Below, one piece after another: positions 26,313 to 35,949 of a DNA stretch of 64,000 nucleotides. Location: the NCBI RefSeq assembly GCF_026222555.1, contig NZ_CP098511.1, positions 4,197,501-4,261,500 on the forward strand. Reading direction: 5' to 3'. Source of the stretch: Aquimarina sp. ERC-38 (lineage in GTDB: Bacteria; Bacteroidota; Bacteroidia; Flavobacteriales; Flavobacteriaceae). Each line of letters opens with the position of its first letter. Position 1 is the stretch's first letter. The notes beneath the pieces were generated by a model that did no database searches, was not told the DNA's origin, and saw only the letters and a program-made list of their open reading frames with translations. A program made the position numbers and the translations under genes.

Positions 26313-28544
26313 ATGCAACAACCTACTAACTATATCAACAAATTTAAAAACCAATGGAAAACTCAAATTCTTATAGTGATCGGGATGTATGGGTTTAGCG
26401 GAGCCATTTGTACGTTTTTAATCTTAGGCAATGTTAGTATAGCCGTGGCTACTTTTTTTATACTTATTGGTTTATTTTATTTGATCAAAAAACCGCAAAA
26501 AATTACTACGGCTAGAACAATACGTTTTATCGATCGGAATTTGCAAGAAATAGCATACAGTTCAGGCTTATTCATTAAGGAGTACAGCGAATTGTCCCGG
26601 TTGGAAAAAATCCAATACCATACTATACAGAACGCTGTAGCATTTGAATTACCGAAGTTAAAACCTCCGGTTCCTTTTAAAATTCCTATGATAGTTGCAG
26701 TAGTTTCCGGAGTAATCGGACTTATCGTAAATAATTATTTACATACGGATACCATAGAAAATAAAGATACACCACCGGTCAAAGAATTTATAAACTTTAC
26801 TTCAGCTGATTCCTTATTGAATATAGCAAAACCTAAAATTACAGATCAATTTGTAATACTTCAATATCCAAGTTATACGGGTATCCCCAAAGATACACTT
26901 ACTACTTTTGACCTTAAAGTTGTCGAAGGCACAGTAGCCATATGGAATTTAGAATTTGACCAACTCCCGGATTCTTTAAGCTTTCAATCTAATACCAGAA
27001 ATAAAAACTTAGATGCAATACATAACGCTTATGTTTACCAACAAGAGCTACGGATTTCTGACTTTTATAATTTTACTTTTTTAAAAGATACAACATGGTT
27101 TTCTTCAGATTTACATGCCATTCAAATCATTCCGGATGAAAAACCTTCGATAGAAATTCAAAATCTGGATAAGTTTAATACGCTTGGTCAAGATGATGAT
27201 AAAAACCTTCGATTTACTGCTGTTTTAGAAGATGACTTTGGCCTGAATACGGCTTATATCATCGCTACAGTTAGTAACGGCTCAGGAGAATCCGTAAAGT
27301 TTCGTGAAGAAAAATTAAATTTTGACACTACTCCTAGAAAAGGGAGTAAATACCAAAAATTAACTAAAAATATAAACCTGGACTTTTTAAAGATGGTACC
27401 TGGCGACGAACTTTACTTTTATGTAGAAGTTAGCGATCAAAAAACTCCAGCACCCAATATTTCTAGAAGCGAAACCTATTTTGCTAAAATTCGGGATACT
27501 GTTACGGATATTTTTGCAGTAGAAGGGGCAATGGCAGTTGATCTGATGCCAGCCTATTTTCGTAGTCAACGACAGTTAATTATCGATACTGAAAAATTGA
27601 TTAAAGAAAGGCCTAAAATCCTTAAATCAGAATTTAACCGAAGAAGTAATAACCTGGGCTATGAACAAAAAGCATTACGGATAAAGTACGGACAATTTAT
27701 GGGGGACGAATCAGAATTGGAAGTTGAAGGGGGACAAGTCCAGGAAACTCATGAACATGAGGATGAAAACTTAGTTGATCAATACACGCATAAACACGAT
27801 ACTGAAAATGAACATAATCTGGTTGAAGAAAAACACGATCATGAACATGAACATGATAATACTGAAAATGAAGGAGAAGCAACGCAAGAAGACCCGCTGG
27901 AATCCTACTTACATAATCACGATGATCCCGAAGAATCTACGTTGTTCACCGCATCCTTAAAAAGTAAACTACGGATTGCATTATCTCAAATGTGGGATGC
28001 TGAACTACAATTACGTCTGTACCAACCTAAAAAATCGTTACCCTATCAATACAGAGCACTCCGGATGTTGCAAGAAATTAAGAATAGTGCGAGAATCTAT
28101 GTACATCGTATTGGTTTTGATCCGGAGCCTATTAAAGAAGAAACTCGGCTTACTGGAGATTTAAAGAATATAAAAACAGGTAAAGAAAAAAGAAATCATA
28201 CGGACGAAAAGTTGTATCCGTACATACAGAAAGCTATTCAAAAAATTTCTGAATCTCCTATAGATAAAGAGTTTGTAGTTGTCAAAGATGAGTATTTATT
28301 GTTTAAAAATGCAGGTAAAGAACTTGCGCAAATTGCCATTGACCAGCCCGGTCGCTATTTACAGGCTTTACAAATTTTAAAAAAGCTTACGGATGGAAAA
28401 AAGATAACCACTCCGGAAGTAGAAGTGCTAAAAAAAGCATTATTCGAAGCTATCCCCAATCAGTCTAAGCAGATAGAACCAGATTCTTTTATCATAACTC
28501 CTTTAGATCATAACTACCTTAAAACTTTACAGGTAAATGGGTGA
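26313..28544 (+). CDS. DUF4175-like membrane protein with His-rich insert
   Basis: A 743-residue protein with two or three N-terminal helices (IVIGMYGFSGAICTFLIL, VAVVSGVIGLIV) and a large extracytoplasmic region that begins with an Ig-like stretch (residues ~190-380). An alpha-rich region follows (~410-460 and after 545). Residues ~480-536 are extremely rich in His and acidic residues (HEHEDEN, HKHDTENEH, HDHEHEHD, HNHDD). That looks like a metal-binding or low-complexity insert and interrupts the helical domain. The gene overlaps the next one by eight bases, implying coupling. It is the usual large membrane protein of the MoxR/DUF58/BatA block; function unknown. Confidence 0.8.
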   Translation: MQQPTNYINKFKNQWKTQILIVIGMYGFSGAICTFLILGNVSIAVATFFILIGLFYLIKKPQKITTARTIRFIDRNLQEIAYSSGLFIKEYSELSRLEKIQYHTIQNAVAFELPKLKPPVPFKIPMIVAVVSGVIGLIVNNYLHTDTIENKDTPPVKEFINFTSADSLLNIAKPKITDQFVILQYPSYTGIPKDTLTTFDLKVVEGTVAIWNLEFDQLPDSLSFQSNTRNKNLDAIHNAYVYQQELRISDFYNFTFLKDTTWFSSDLHAIQIIPDEKPSIEIQNLDKFNTLGQDDDKNLRFTAVLEDDFGLNTAYIIATVSNGSGESVKFREEKLNFDTTPRKGSKYQKLTKNINLDFLKMVPGDELYFYVEVSDQKTPAPNISRSETYFAKIRDTVTDIFAVEGAMAVDLMPAYFRSQRQLIIDTEKLIKERPKILKSEFNRRSNNLGYEQKALRIKYGQFMGDESELEVEGGQVQETHEHEDENLVDQYTHKHDTENEHNLVEEKHDHEHEHDNTENEGEATQEDPLESYLHNHDDPEESTLFTASLKSKLRIALSQMWDAELQLRLYQPKKSLPYQYRALRMLQEIKNSARIYVHRIGFDPEPIKEETRLTGDLKNIKTGKEKRNHTDEKLYPYIQKAIQKISESPIDKEFVVVKDEYLLFKNAGKELAQIAIDQPGRYLQALQILKKLTDGKKITTPEVEVLKKALFEAIPNQSKQIEPDSFIITPLDHNYLKTLQVNG

Positions 28545-30303
28545 ACGCATATACTTTTCAGATACTAACTATATTATTCCATGTATACTTATTAGTATAT
28601 TATGTTGGTTATTATTTCTATGGAAAGAAGGATTTCTGATAAAGAAGACTAGCTTCTGGGTAAACGCTATAGTTGCGCTACTGGCAATTTTGGCTTTATT
28701 ATTTTTATATACAAAACCTTATTACCTAGGAAGTTCAATAGGTAAAAGAAACCTTCTTCTAACCGAAAACTCTCAGCAATCAAAATACCGAGATAGTCTT
28801 TTACAATTATATCCTGGTATTGAAGAAATTTTCTATCAACCCAATCAACCTATTTTTAAAGAAGATAAACTTCCTAAGGAGCTTTTCATCCTGGGTGACG
28901 GGGTCAAAACCTATGATTTTTGGCAGCTCGAATCAATTCCTACTATTCACTATTTATTTTCCGATTCGTTACAAGGAATTAGTCAGGTTACTTACAACGA
29001 TAACCTCGTGGAAGGAAATAAGCTTAAAGTTTCAGGGGTTTATCAAAATTCAATAGTATCCAACAGCCTTTTTTTAGAATCAGAAGGAGGTTTCGCTTTA
29101 GATTCAGTCCTTCTTAGAGGGCATCAGCTCGATACATTTTCCCTTTCTTCTACCATCAAGGTTTCCGGTAGTTATGTATATCAATTAGTAGAAAAAGACT
29201 CTTTACAGCAGATTTTAAGAACCGAACCTCTTCCGGTTCAAGTTAAAACGGCTCAAGCCTTAAATATTGTGCTACTTAACACCTTCCCTAATTTTGAGAG
29301 TAAGTACTTAAAGAATTTTTTATCCGATCAGGGACATCGCTTAGTGGTTCGTAATCAAATTAGTAAAGGAAAATTTAAATACGAATATATCAACGACCCG
29401 GACTTTCAATTTTTAGGATTTAAAAAAGAAAGCCTAACATCTCCTGACTTGATCATAATGAGTTCTTCGGTTCTTAATGTAATGTCTCAAAGTGAAAAAA
29501 ATGCGCTTCACAATTCAGTAAAAAAAGAGGGGATCGGCGTTTTAATTTTACCTAGTTTCAAAGTTTCCCTAAAATCAATTCAGGAGTTTACCGGTTTTAC
29601 TTTACGAAGAAATCAAAAAGAAACAGCTAACTTAAGTGAAGAAATCAACATCGAATTAGAGACCTACCCTTTTGAGATTAAACGAAGCTTACCTACCCTA
29701 CCTATCTGGAAAAGTAGCGATGAACGGGTGGTTGCAGCTTACCAACAGCTTAAGAATGGTAGAATTGGTATATCTCTAATTAAAAATACCTATCCCTTAT
29801 TGTTAAAAGGAAATGAAAAAGCGTATCAAGCATATTGGGTCAAATTAATTAATGCTATCATAAAGTTGCCCAACAGTAAAGTTCAATGGGAGGACAAACC
29901 AAATTTTATTTTTAAAGATAAACCCTATACCTTTCATTTTCGATCAAACTTAGCCTTACCAGAAGTTTATTTAAATAATAGCCACCAAATTCCTCTATTA
30001 CAAGATCCGGAACTATCTTATCTCTGGAATGGTACTACATATCCCAAAGAAATAGGCTGGAATACCTTACAAATGGTTCAGGACACGCTACATACCCAAC
30101 AATTTTATGTGTTAGATTCATCAAGATGGAAAACATGGCAAAAATTTCATCAACGTAAACAAAATAAAAACCTGGAACGATCCTTAAACACTACTCATAC
30201 CAATTTTGAGCAACAAAGACCTGTCCCACTTTGGTATTTTTACTTGTTGTTTTTAATAAGTATGGGGTGGTTATGGTTTGATGGAAAAAGAAGAAGTTTA
30301 TAA
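28537..30303 (+). CDS. large membrane protein of the MoxR/BatA block
   Basis: A 588-residue protein with two N-terminal helices (ILISILCWLLFLW, VNAIVALLAILALLFLY), a ~500-residue extracytoplasmic region and a single C-terminal helix (WYFYLLFLISMGWLWF) before a basic tail. This layout matches BatA-related proteins with a glutamine-amidotransferase-like middle (SPDLIIMSSSVLNVMSQSEKNALHNSVKKEGIGVLILP). The ATG overlaps the upstream stop. It closes the conserved block. No catalytic residues can be assigned. Confidence 0.75.
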   Translation: MGERIYFSDTNYIIPCILISILCWLLFLWKEGFLIKKTSFWVNAIVALLAILALLFLYTKPYYLGSSIGKRNLLLTENSQQSKYRDSLLQLYPGIEEIFYQPNQPIFKEDKLPKELFILGDGVKTYDFWQLESIPTIHYLFSDSLQGISQVTYNDNLVEGNKLKVSGVYQNSIVSNSLFLESEGGFALDSVLLRGHQLDTFSLSSTIKVSGSYVYQLVEKDSLQQILRTEPLPVQVKTAQALNIVLLNTFPNFESKYLKNFLSDQGHRLVVRNQISKGKFKYEYINDPDFQFLGFKKESLTSPDLIIMSSSVLNVMSQSEKNALHNSVKKEGIGVLILPSFKVSLKSIQEFTGFTLRRNQKETANLSEEINIELETYPFEIKRSLPTLPIWKSSDERVVAAYQQLKNGRIGISLIKNTYPLLLKGNEKAYQAYWVKLINAIIKLPNSKVQWEDKPNFIFKDKPYTFHFRSNLALPEVYLNNSHQIPLLQDPELSYLWNGTTYPKEIGWNTLQMVQDTLHTQQFYVLDSSRWKTWQKFHQRKQNKNLERSLNTTHTNFEQQRPVPLWYFYLLFLISMGWLWFDGKRRSL

Positions 30304-30323
30304 GTATTCTGTGGTGCCAAATT

Positions 30324-30479
30324 ATGGAATTGCTACTCTTTTTCCCTGCTATTAAACAACAACTGATAGCAAGTAGTATATTAGATATGCAAATTAAACA
30401 GAAACCTCTTCTAGCAGTCATCTCTAAGAGAGAAAATTTGCAACAACTGAAAGCGATGATGGTTTTATATAAAAAATAA
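30324..30479 (+). CDS. small hypothetical ORF
   Basis: A 51-codon frame (starts MELLLFFPAIKQQLIASS, ends MMVLYKK) lies between the membrane protein gene and the carboxypeptidase-like gene. It has plausible codon use, no known domain and no clear ribosome site. It may be a truncated leftover of a gene or spurious. Confidence 0.25.
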   Translation: MELLLFFPAIKQQLIASSILDMQIKQKPLLAVISKRENLQQLKAMMVLYKK

Positions 30480-30492
30480 ACCTAAAGCGTAA

Positions 30493-31305
30493 GCCATTAA
30501 TATAGTAGGTACACCTTTTCTAATTGTACTTCTGTTCTCACCTTTAATAATCATTATAGGTCAGGAAAATAAGGTAATCTTAACCGGTACCGTTACCCAT
30601 CGAGATACTCCGATTTCAACTATCTCAGTAGTCAATATAACTTCCGGAGAATCATCTATTACAAATAGTGAAGGAGTTTTTACTATTAAGGTTGAAGTAT
30701 TAGATACACTGCGATTTAGTGCCGTCCAATTTAACAAAAAGAAAATAATAGTCATTGAAACTATAGTGGCGCAGAACAACCTCCAAGTTAAATTAGAAGA
30801 AAAAGTGATTGCTTTAGAAGAAGTGGTTGTTCGACCACATAACTTGACCGGTCATATTACTACTGATTTAAGATCATTTAACACTAAACCTGTTATCACT
30901 TCCGCATCTTTAGGATTACCAAAAGCCGAGTTAAAAGTAAAAACTAGAAATGAGCGATTGTTATTTGAAGTAGATAATGGAAAATTGATTCGTTTTCGTA
31001 AAAGAGCAATTTCTGTAAACTCAATAAAATTAATTAGTAAAATTTCCGGTAGAACAAAAATGCTTAAAAACCGAATTGAACTTGATAAAAGACTTGAAAC
31101 TGAAAATAAAATATATAACTTATATTCAGAAAAGACGCTATCCGAAGAATTAAAAATTCCACTAGAACACGTTCCTCGTTTCGTAAACTTTCTTATAAAT
31201 CAAGCTAATTTTTTAAAATTAGTAGAGAATATGAATGATTTGCAACTTTTAGATTATTTAAAAAATCAAGGTAAAATATACAAGAAAGCAAATCAGTTAC
31301 AGTAA
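30493..31305 (+). CDS. carboxypeptidase-like regulatory domain protein, non-AUG start
   Basis: The coding frame is longer than the GTG at 30766 would suggest: it is open from a stop at 30490-30492 and encodes a hydrophobic, signal-like stretch (TPFLIVLLFSPLIIIIGQ). A CarboxypepD_reg-like domain follows (VILTGTVTHRDTPISTISVVNI, SITNSEGVFTIKVEVLDTLRFSAVQFNKK, VKLEEKVIALEEVVVRPHNLTG), then an alpha-rich C-terminus. No ATG or TTG stands before the signal; ATT at 30496 is the only near-cognate start upstream of it. Either a rare start is used or the start codon is mutated and the gene is dying. Such ~250-residue proteins are common and uncharacterised in flavobacteria. Confidence 0.65.
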   Translation, partial: AINIVGTPFLIVLLFSPLIIIIGQENKVILTGTVTHRDTPISTISVVNITSGESSITNSEGVFTIKVEVLDTLRFSAVQFNKKKIIVIETIVAQNNLQVKLEEKVIALEEVVVRPHNLTGHITTDLRSFNTKPVITSASLGLPKAELKVKTRNERLLFEVDNGKLIRFRKRAISVNSIKLISKISGRTKMLKNRIELDKRLETENKIYNLYSEKTLSEELKIPLEHVPRFVNFLINQANFLKLVENMNDLQLLDYLKNQGKIYKKANQLQ

Positions 31306-31396
31306 AGTTTTTACTTACCATAAATATCTACAATTAAAAAGTACATTTTGGGGTTTACTTATTTTTATGAAAGTACCAATCTATAAAATCCTTTCA

Positions 31397-31666
31397 TTGG
31401 TGTCCAGTTAAAATAAATAAAAGTTTATAAGGATATTAAAATAAGGTGATTTTAAACTAAAAGTAAATTGACATACAGAATAAGCAAGACCCCAAAGGTT
31501 TCCAAAACCTTTGGGATCTAACTCCAGTTAAACTTGTTAAAAGTAATTTTTTTTAACGTGAATATCTTATAATATTGATTTTCAATATCATTATAATTAG
31601 TCTTGATTCTTGGTTCTAAGAGCAATAGTGACCTGCCCGTCCGCAAGTGGGTCTTGAATCTTTACC
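31397..31666 (+). repeat. 270-bp dispersed direct repeat, copy 2
   Basis: Second copy of the element at 18589, in the same orientation and of equal length. Its palindrome at 31487-31519 has decayed (CC loop and a G-to-A change in the right arm). It fills most of the gap 31306-31708; no gene is seen in the rest. Confidence 0.85.
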
Positions 31667-31708
31667 CAAAACTTATATAGATAAATCATCATCTTACCTC
31701 CTTTCAAT

Positions 31709-32590
31709 TTACTGATTTTTTCGAATAGCCGAAAGTTGTTCCGCAATTAATCCCAATAGGAAAATTAGAAGTCCGGCTAAAATTAAAGTACTGCCTCCAA
31801 TACTAATACCTAACCCCTGAACAAAAAAGTAGATTCCCCATATGAATCCGGAGGTGAATAGCAAAATAGCAATAGGTAAAAATATTTTTGCCGGATTAAA
31901 TAGAATAACAATATTTATAATTTCAATAAATGTTTCAAATGCCGTACGAACACCTATTGTACTTTTACCCATAATCCTTTTTTTAATTAAAATAGGCTCC
32001 TCCACCACCAGATGTTTATTATTAATAAAGATTAAAGTAATAATATCGCTAAACGACATCGTGTCCGGAGTAAGCTTTAGGTATTTTTTCACCAAATCAC
32101 TTCGATACAACTTCATACCTGAATTAATGTCGTAAATAGAAAAATTCATTAAAAGTTTAGCAACAGCCCTTAGAATATTCTTTCCAAATCCCCTTAAGTA
32201 CGTAGCGTTAGCATTTCCCTTACGACTACCAATAACCAGATCAGCATCTACAGCTAATAATTTTTTATATAATTTAATAATATCCTCAAGATAATGTTGG
32301 CCATCAGCATCTATGGTAATTACAAGATCAGTTAAACTTTGCAGAATACCTGTTTTGATTGCCCCTCCATATCCTTTATTCACCTTATGTGTAATAATTT
32401 GCACTTGAGCAACATTTTCAAAGTCAGAAAGTATTTTTCCTGTGGTATCCGTAGAGCCATCATTCACTAATATGAGCTGATAATTGTTTTCAGTACAAAA
32501 TGAAATTACCTCCGGAAGAAATATAGGTAAAGATTCTTCTTCATTATAAATAGGTATAATAACGGTTATTTCCGAATTCATTAAGGACAT
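31709..32590 (-). CDS. GT2 polyprenyl-phosphate sugar transferase (DPM1/GtrB-like)
   Basis: A 293-residue enzyme with a GT-A domain: VTVIIPIYNEEESLP-like start (ITVIIPIYNEEESLPIF), VNDGSTDTTG, a TIDADGQHYLEDI motif with the catalytic DxD-like acids, and GSRKGN. The C-terminus has two transmembrane helices (IFLPIAILLFTSGFIWGIYFF and STLILAGLLIFLLGLIAEQL). That is the layout of dolichol/undecaprenyl-phosphate mannose or glucose synthases (DPM1, GtrB, ArnC), which load a sugar on a lipid carrier at the cytoplasmic face. The gene is divergent from the GT-C gene at 32859, sharing its upstream region. The second Met (residue 3) is an equally good start. Donor sugar is not determined. Confidence 0.88.
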   Translation of the reverse strand: MSLMNSEITVIIPIYNEEESLPIFLPEVISFCTENNYQLILVNDGSTDTTGKILSDFENVAQVQIITHKVNKGYGGAIKTGILQSLTDLVITIDADGQHYLEDIIKLYKKLLAVDADLVIGSRKGNANATYLRGFGKNILRAVAKLLMNFSIYDINSGMKLYRSDLVKKYLKLTPDTMSFSDIITLIFINNKHLVVEEPILIKKRIMGKSTIGVRTAFETFIEIINIVILFNPAKIFLPIAILLFTSGFIWGIYFFVQGLGISIGGSTLILAGLLIFLLGLIAEQLSAIRKNQ

Positions 32591-32777
32591 GGATACTATA
32601 GAAGTACTAAATTAAGGCAATATCAGACTTTTTAATGAAATAACTTAAGAAGTAGATATGAAAATATAAGAATATAAAAATTCTTACAAAAAGTAAGGTT
32701 TAATTATAAACCTAAGAATGAAAAACCACATCCAAATATAAAATCAATACCAATATTACTCATTTAATCGAATTTTA

Positions 32778-32807
32778 TTGCACTTTATCTAAAAAAGCAT
32801 ATTTTTG
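32778..32807 (+). promoter_or_regulatory. consensus Bacteroidota promoter of the glycosylation operon
   Basis: TTG at 32778-32780, a 19-bp spacer, then TATTTTTG at 32800-32807, an exact TTG-N19-TAnnTTTG match. The predicted transcript starts ~45 bp before the ATG at 32859. Confidence 0.8.
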
Positions 32808-32858
32808 TGAATAAGCTTGAATGGTTTTAAAATCTAATTATTTCACTTTACAAAAGAA

Positions 32859-34820
32859 ATGAACATAACATCAATTTTACATAAATACAGGTTTTTTGTT
32901 TTATTGATCATTTTACTAACCACATTATTTATTTACAAAAATCACTTTGACAACCCCTTTTTTTTTGATGATTCTCACACTATAGTCCAAAATGAATCAA
33001 TAACTACTTTAAACAATTGGACAAATTTTTTTACGGATGCTAGTACGTTTAGTTCCTTACCAGCAAATCAATCCTACCGACCGTTAATCACATTAAAAAA
33101 TGCAATAGACTATCAACTAGGAAATGGACTTGATCCAGTATTTTTTCATATTCATATATTTATTTGGTATTTGGTTTTAATCGTTTTGTTTTTTTTTCTG
33201 ACGATCCGCTTATATACATCAAGCGAAGAAACAAATTATAGGTTATCGGCAATTGCTTTATTTAGTACGTCCTGGTTCGCTTTTCATACCGTAAATGCGG
33301 AAACTATAAATTATATCTGTGCGCGATCTGATTCCTTTTCTGCTTTATGTACCGTTGCCTCCCTCTTGTTGTTTATGAATAAGTCCTTAAGAAAATATGG
33401 TATTTACCTAATTCCAGTTGTACTAGGAATATGGACCAAACAAACCGGGGTAATGATTGTACCTATAGTCATTGCTTACTTATTACTTTTTGAAGATCAA
33501 CACTTTATTTACAATTTTAAGAAAATCTCAAAATCGGATATTATAAACTTTGGATTAAAAATTTCACCCTTGTCAGTAATTGCTGTAGGCCTATTTTGCA
33601 TCAATCAATATTATCTTACTCCGGAAGTTACAGTTTCTACCAACTATACAGTAAGTAGGTTTGAATATATAAGTACACAATTTTATATCATTCTACATTA
33701 TCTAGGAAGCTTTATACTTCCTATTAATTTGAGTGCAGATCCGGATTTTACTATCATCAAGCCTTGGTACGACTTTCGTATCTTAACAGGATTAGTAGTT
33801 ATTTTAATTCTTGTTACAATTATGGTAAAAACAAGTTTTTACAAAAAATGGCGACCTGTAAGTTTTGGTATTGCCTGGTTTTTTATTGCCCTTTTACCTA
33901 CTACGCTCAATCCGTTATTTCAAATTGCTAATGACCATAGAATGTTTTTTCCGTTTATAGGTTTATTCATTGCGGTTCCATGGACAGTATATTTAATAGT
34001 GTGTAACTATAAGGTATCAACAAACCCAATTTTTAAAATTGTACTATCCGTTCTAGTAATGTTCATATTATTTGGACATGCCTATGGTACTATGCAGAGG
34101 ACTGAGGTCTGGGATAGTAGAGCATCTTTATGGAAAGATGTTTCTATAAAAAGCCCAAAGAATGGAAGGGGTTTAATGAATTACGGATTAACTTTTATGG
34201 AAAAAGGTAATTATAAAGAAGCAATTAGATTATTTGAAGAAGCTCTTCTTCTAGAACCTAATTACTATTCATTACAAATTAATTTAGGAGTTGCCTATGC
34301 AGCGATCAAAAAAAAGCAATTAGCTGAAAAATACTTTAAATCTGCCATAGCGATAAAGTCTTCCTCTCCATCTCCCGAATACTTTTACGCTAGGTATTTA
34401 TTTAGAAATAACAAAATTGGTGTTTCAAAAAAATATGTTCAGTATGCTTTAAAAAAAAGTCCTAATCATTTACCTTCAAAAGAATTACTAGAAAAAATCG
34501 AAGAAAAACAGCAGATAGCCTCAGAAGAATGGCAGGAATTAAAAGTTAATATTACTACTAATTATACCGAAGAGGAATTACTGAACCTGAGTTTAAAATA
34601 TTATACCAAAGGATTATACGATAAAGTAATTTCCATTTGTACTATTCTACTAGAAAAATACCCAAAAAATTCAAGAGCTTATAACAATCTTTGTTCTGCT
34701 TACAATCAAATGGGTAAATGGCAACTGGGTGCAAATGCTTGCAGAAAAGCTTTGGAGTTAGACCCTGACTATAAACTCGCCCAAAATAATTTAAACTGGT
34801 CTTTAAAAAATATCAATTGA
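32859..34820 (+). CDS. GT-C membrane glycosyltransferase with C-terminal TPRs (TMTC-like)
   Basis: A 653-residue protein. After the first helix (YRFFVLLIILLTTLFIY) comes an acidic FFFDDSHTIVQNE loop, the position where GT-C enzymes keep their catalytic acids, then YRPLITLKNAIDY and about nine further helices to residue ~420. Residues ~425-650 are tetratricopeptide repeats (GLMNYGLTFMEKGNYKEAIRLFEEAL, YSLQINLGVAYAAIKKKQLAEKYFKSAI, SRAYNNLCSAYNQMGKWQLG). The same layout occurs in TMTC protein O-mannosyltransferases, which use lipid-linked mannose and act on proteins outside the cytoplasm. A GtrC-like role is proposed here: it would take a sugar from a carrier lipid made by the neighbouring GT2. 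Function by homology of architecture only. Confidence 0.8.
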   Translation: MNITSILHKYRFFVLLIILLTTLFIYKNHFDNPFFFDDSHTIVQNESITTLNNWTNFFTDASTFSSLPANQSYRPLITLKNAIDYQLGNGLDPVFFHIHIFIWYLVLIVLFFFLTIRLYTSSEETNYRLSAIALFSTSWFAFHTVNAETINYICARSDSFSALCTVASLLLFMNKSLRKYGIYLIPVVLGIWTKQTGVMIVPIVIAYLLLFEDQHFIYNFKKISKSDIINFGLKISPLSVIAVGLFCINQYYLTPEVTVSTNYTVSRFEYISTQFYIILHYLGSFILPINLSADPDFTIIKPWYDFRILTGLVVILILVTIMVKTSFYKKWRPVSFGIAWFFIALLPTTLNPLFQIANDHRMFFPFIGLFIAVPWTVYLIVCNYKVSTNPIFKIVLSVLVMFILFGHAYGTMQRTEVWDSRASLWKDVSIKSPKNGRGLMNYGLTFMEKGNYKEAIRLFEEALLLEPNYYSLQINLGVAYAAIKKKQLAEKYFKSAIAIKSSSPSPEYFYARYLFRNNKIGVSKKYVQYALKKSPNHLPSKELLEKIEEKQQIASEEWQELKVNITTNYTEEELLNLSLKYYTKGLYDKVISICTILLEKYPKNSRAYNNLCSAYNQMGKWQLGANACRKALELDPDYKLAQNNLNWSLKNIN

Positions 34821-34823
34821 AAC

Positions 34824-35927
34824 ATGTTAAACAATAAAACAATTGCAGTTGTCATTCCTTGTTATAACGAGGCTACTCAAATTTCTATGGTAATCGATAG
34901 CATGCCAGACTTTGTAGATAGAATTATTGTGATTGATGATGTTTCAAAGGATAAAACTATAGATGTAGTAAAAAAATATCTAAATCCTTCTAATAAATCA
35001 CAACTAAAATTAGTCTCAAACCTCTTTACTAATATTGTACCCAATATATATAACCAGGCGGACATTGAGGTCCACCGTAAAAATGTAGAAGAAGTTAGTA
35101 AATTTACTCCTGTTAGGATTCATAATCAAAATCCCGAAGAAGATAAAATAATTCTTATTGAGCATATTAAAAACGGTGGGGTTGGAGCGGCGGTAGCCAC
35201 AGGTTATAAATGGTGTAAAGATCATGATATCGACTGCTCTGTAGTAATGAATGGTGACGGACAAATGGATCCGGCAGAATTACACTCAATTTGTAGCCCT
35301 ATTGTTTACGAAAATATCGATTATGTAAAAGGTAATCGATTGATTCATAAAAGTGCCTGGATAATTATTCCTAAAATTAGGTTTTTAGGAAACTCCATAC
35401 TTAGTATCTTAACTAAAATAGTTTCCGGGTATTGGGGAATTTCAGATACGCAAAGTGGTTATACAGCTATGTCTAATAACGCATTAAATTCCATACCCCT
35501 ATATAATATTTATAAAAGATATGGTATGCCAAATGATATTCTTGTAAAACTAAATATAGCATTCTGTACCATTCGAGAAGTAAAAATAAAACCAGTTTAT
35601 GGAGTTGGTGAACAGTCCACTTTAAAAATAAGGAAAGTTACATTTCCTATATTATTTCTTTTGATTCGCTCTTTTTTCAAGCGTTTACGTGTGAAGTACT
35701 TATATAAAAGTTTCCATCCTCTGTTTTTATTGTATTGGATTGCTATTATTATAGGTACTATCAATTTATATTTTTTATACCATTTACTATATAATTTCTT
35801 TATTCCAAATTCAAAGACACCTACGGACTATCTTATCATATTTATATTTTTAACCATATCCGGATTTCAATCTTTTTTATTTGCTATGTGGATGGATATT
35901 CAGGATAACGAAAGTCTATCGAAATAA
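34824..35927 (+). CDS. GT2 family glycosyltransferase with C-terminal TM helices (GtrB-like)
   Basis: A 367-residue protein starting 3 bp after the GT-C stop. The GT-A domain has IAVVIPCYNEATQIS, RIIVIDDVSKDKT and VVMNGDGQMDPAEL, with an insertion of about 50 residues between the second and third motifs. Two C-terminal helices follow (LFLLYWIAIIIGTINLYFLY, YLIIFIFLTISGFQSFLFAMW). It resembles polyprenyl-phosphate sugar synthases and is distinct in sequence from the GT2 at 31709, so the locus may load two different sugars. The gene is in operon with the GT-C enzyme, a methyltransferase and GtrA. Confidence 0.87.
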   Translation: MLNNKTIAVVIPCYNEATQISMVIDSMPDFVDRIIVIDDVSKDKTIDVVKKYLNPSNKSQLKLVSNLFTNIVPNIYNQADIEVHRKNVEEVSKFTPVRIHNQNPEEDKIILIEHIKNGGVGAAVATGYKWCKDHDIDCSVVMNGDGQMDPAELHSICSPIVYENIDYVKGNRLIHKSAWIIIPKIRFLGNSILSILTKIVSGYWGISDTQSGYTAMSNNALNSIPLYNIYKRYGMPNDILVKLNIAFCTIREVKIKPVYGVGEQSTLKIRKVTFPILFLLIRSFFKRLRVKYLYKSFHPLFLLYWIAIIIGTINLYFLYHLLYNFFIPNSKTPTDYLIIFIFLTISGFQSFLFAMWMDIQDNESLSK

Positions 35928-35949
35928 TTAACCTAAATTTATTTAAAAT

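Noticed and set aside
30766..31305. GTG at 30766 as the true start of the carboxypeptidase-like protein
   Set aside because: It would discard the signal-like stretch and half of the domain, which are in the same open frame upstream.
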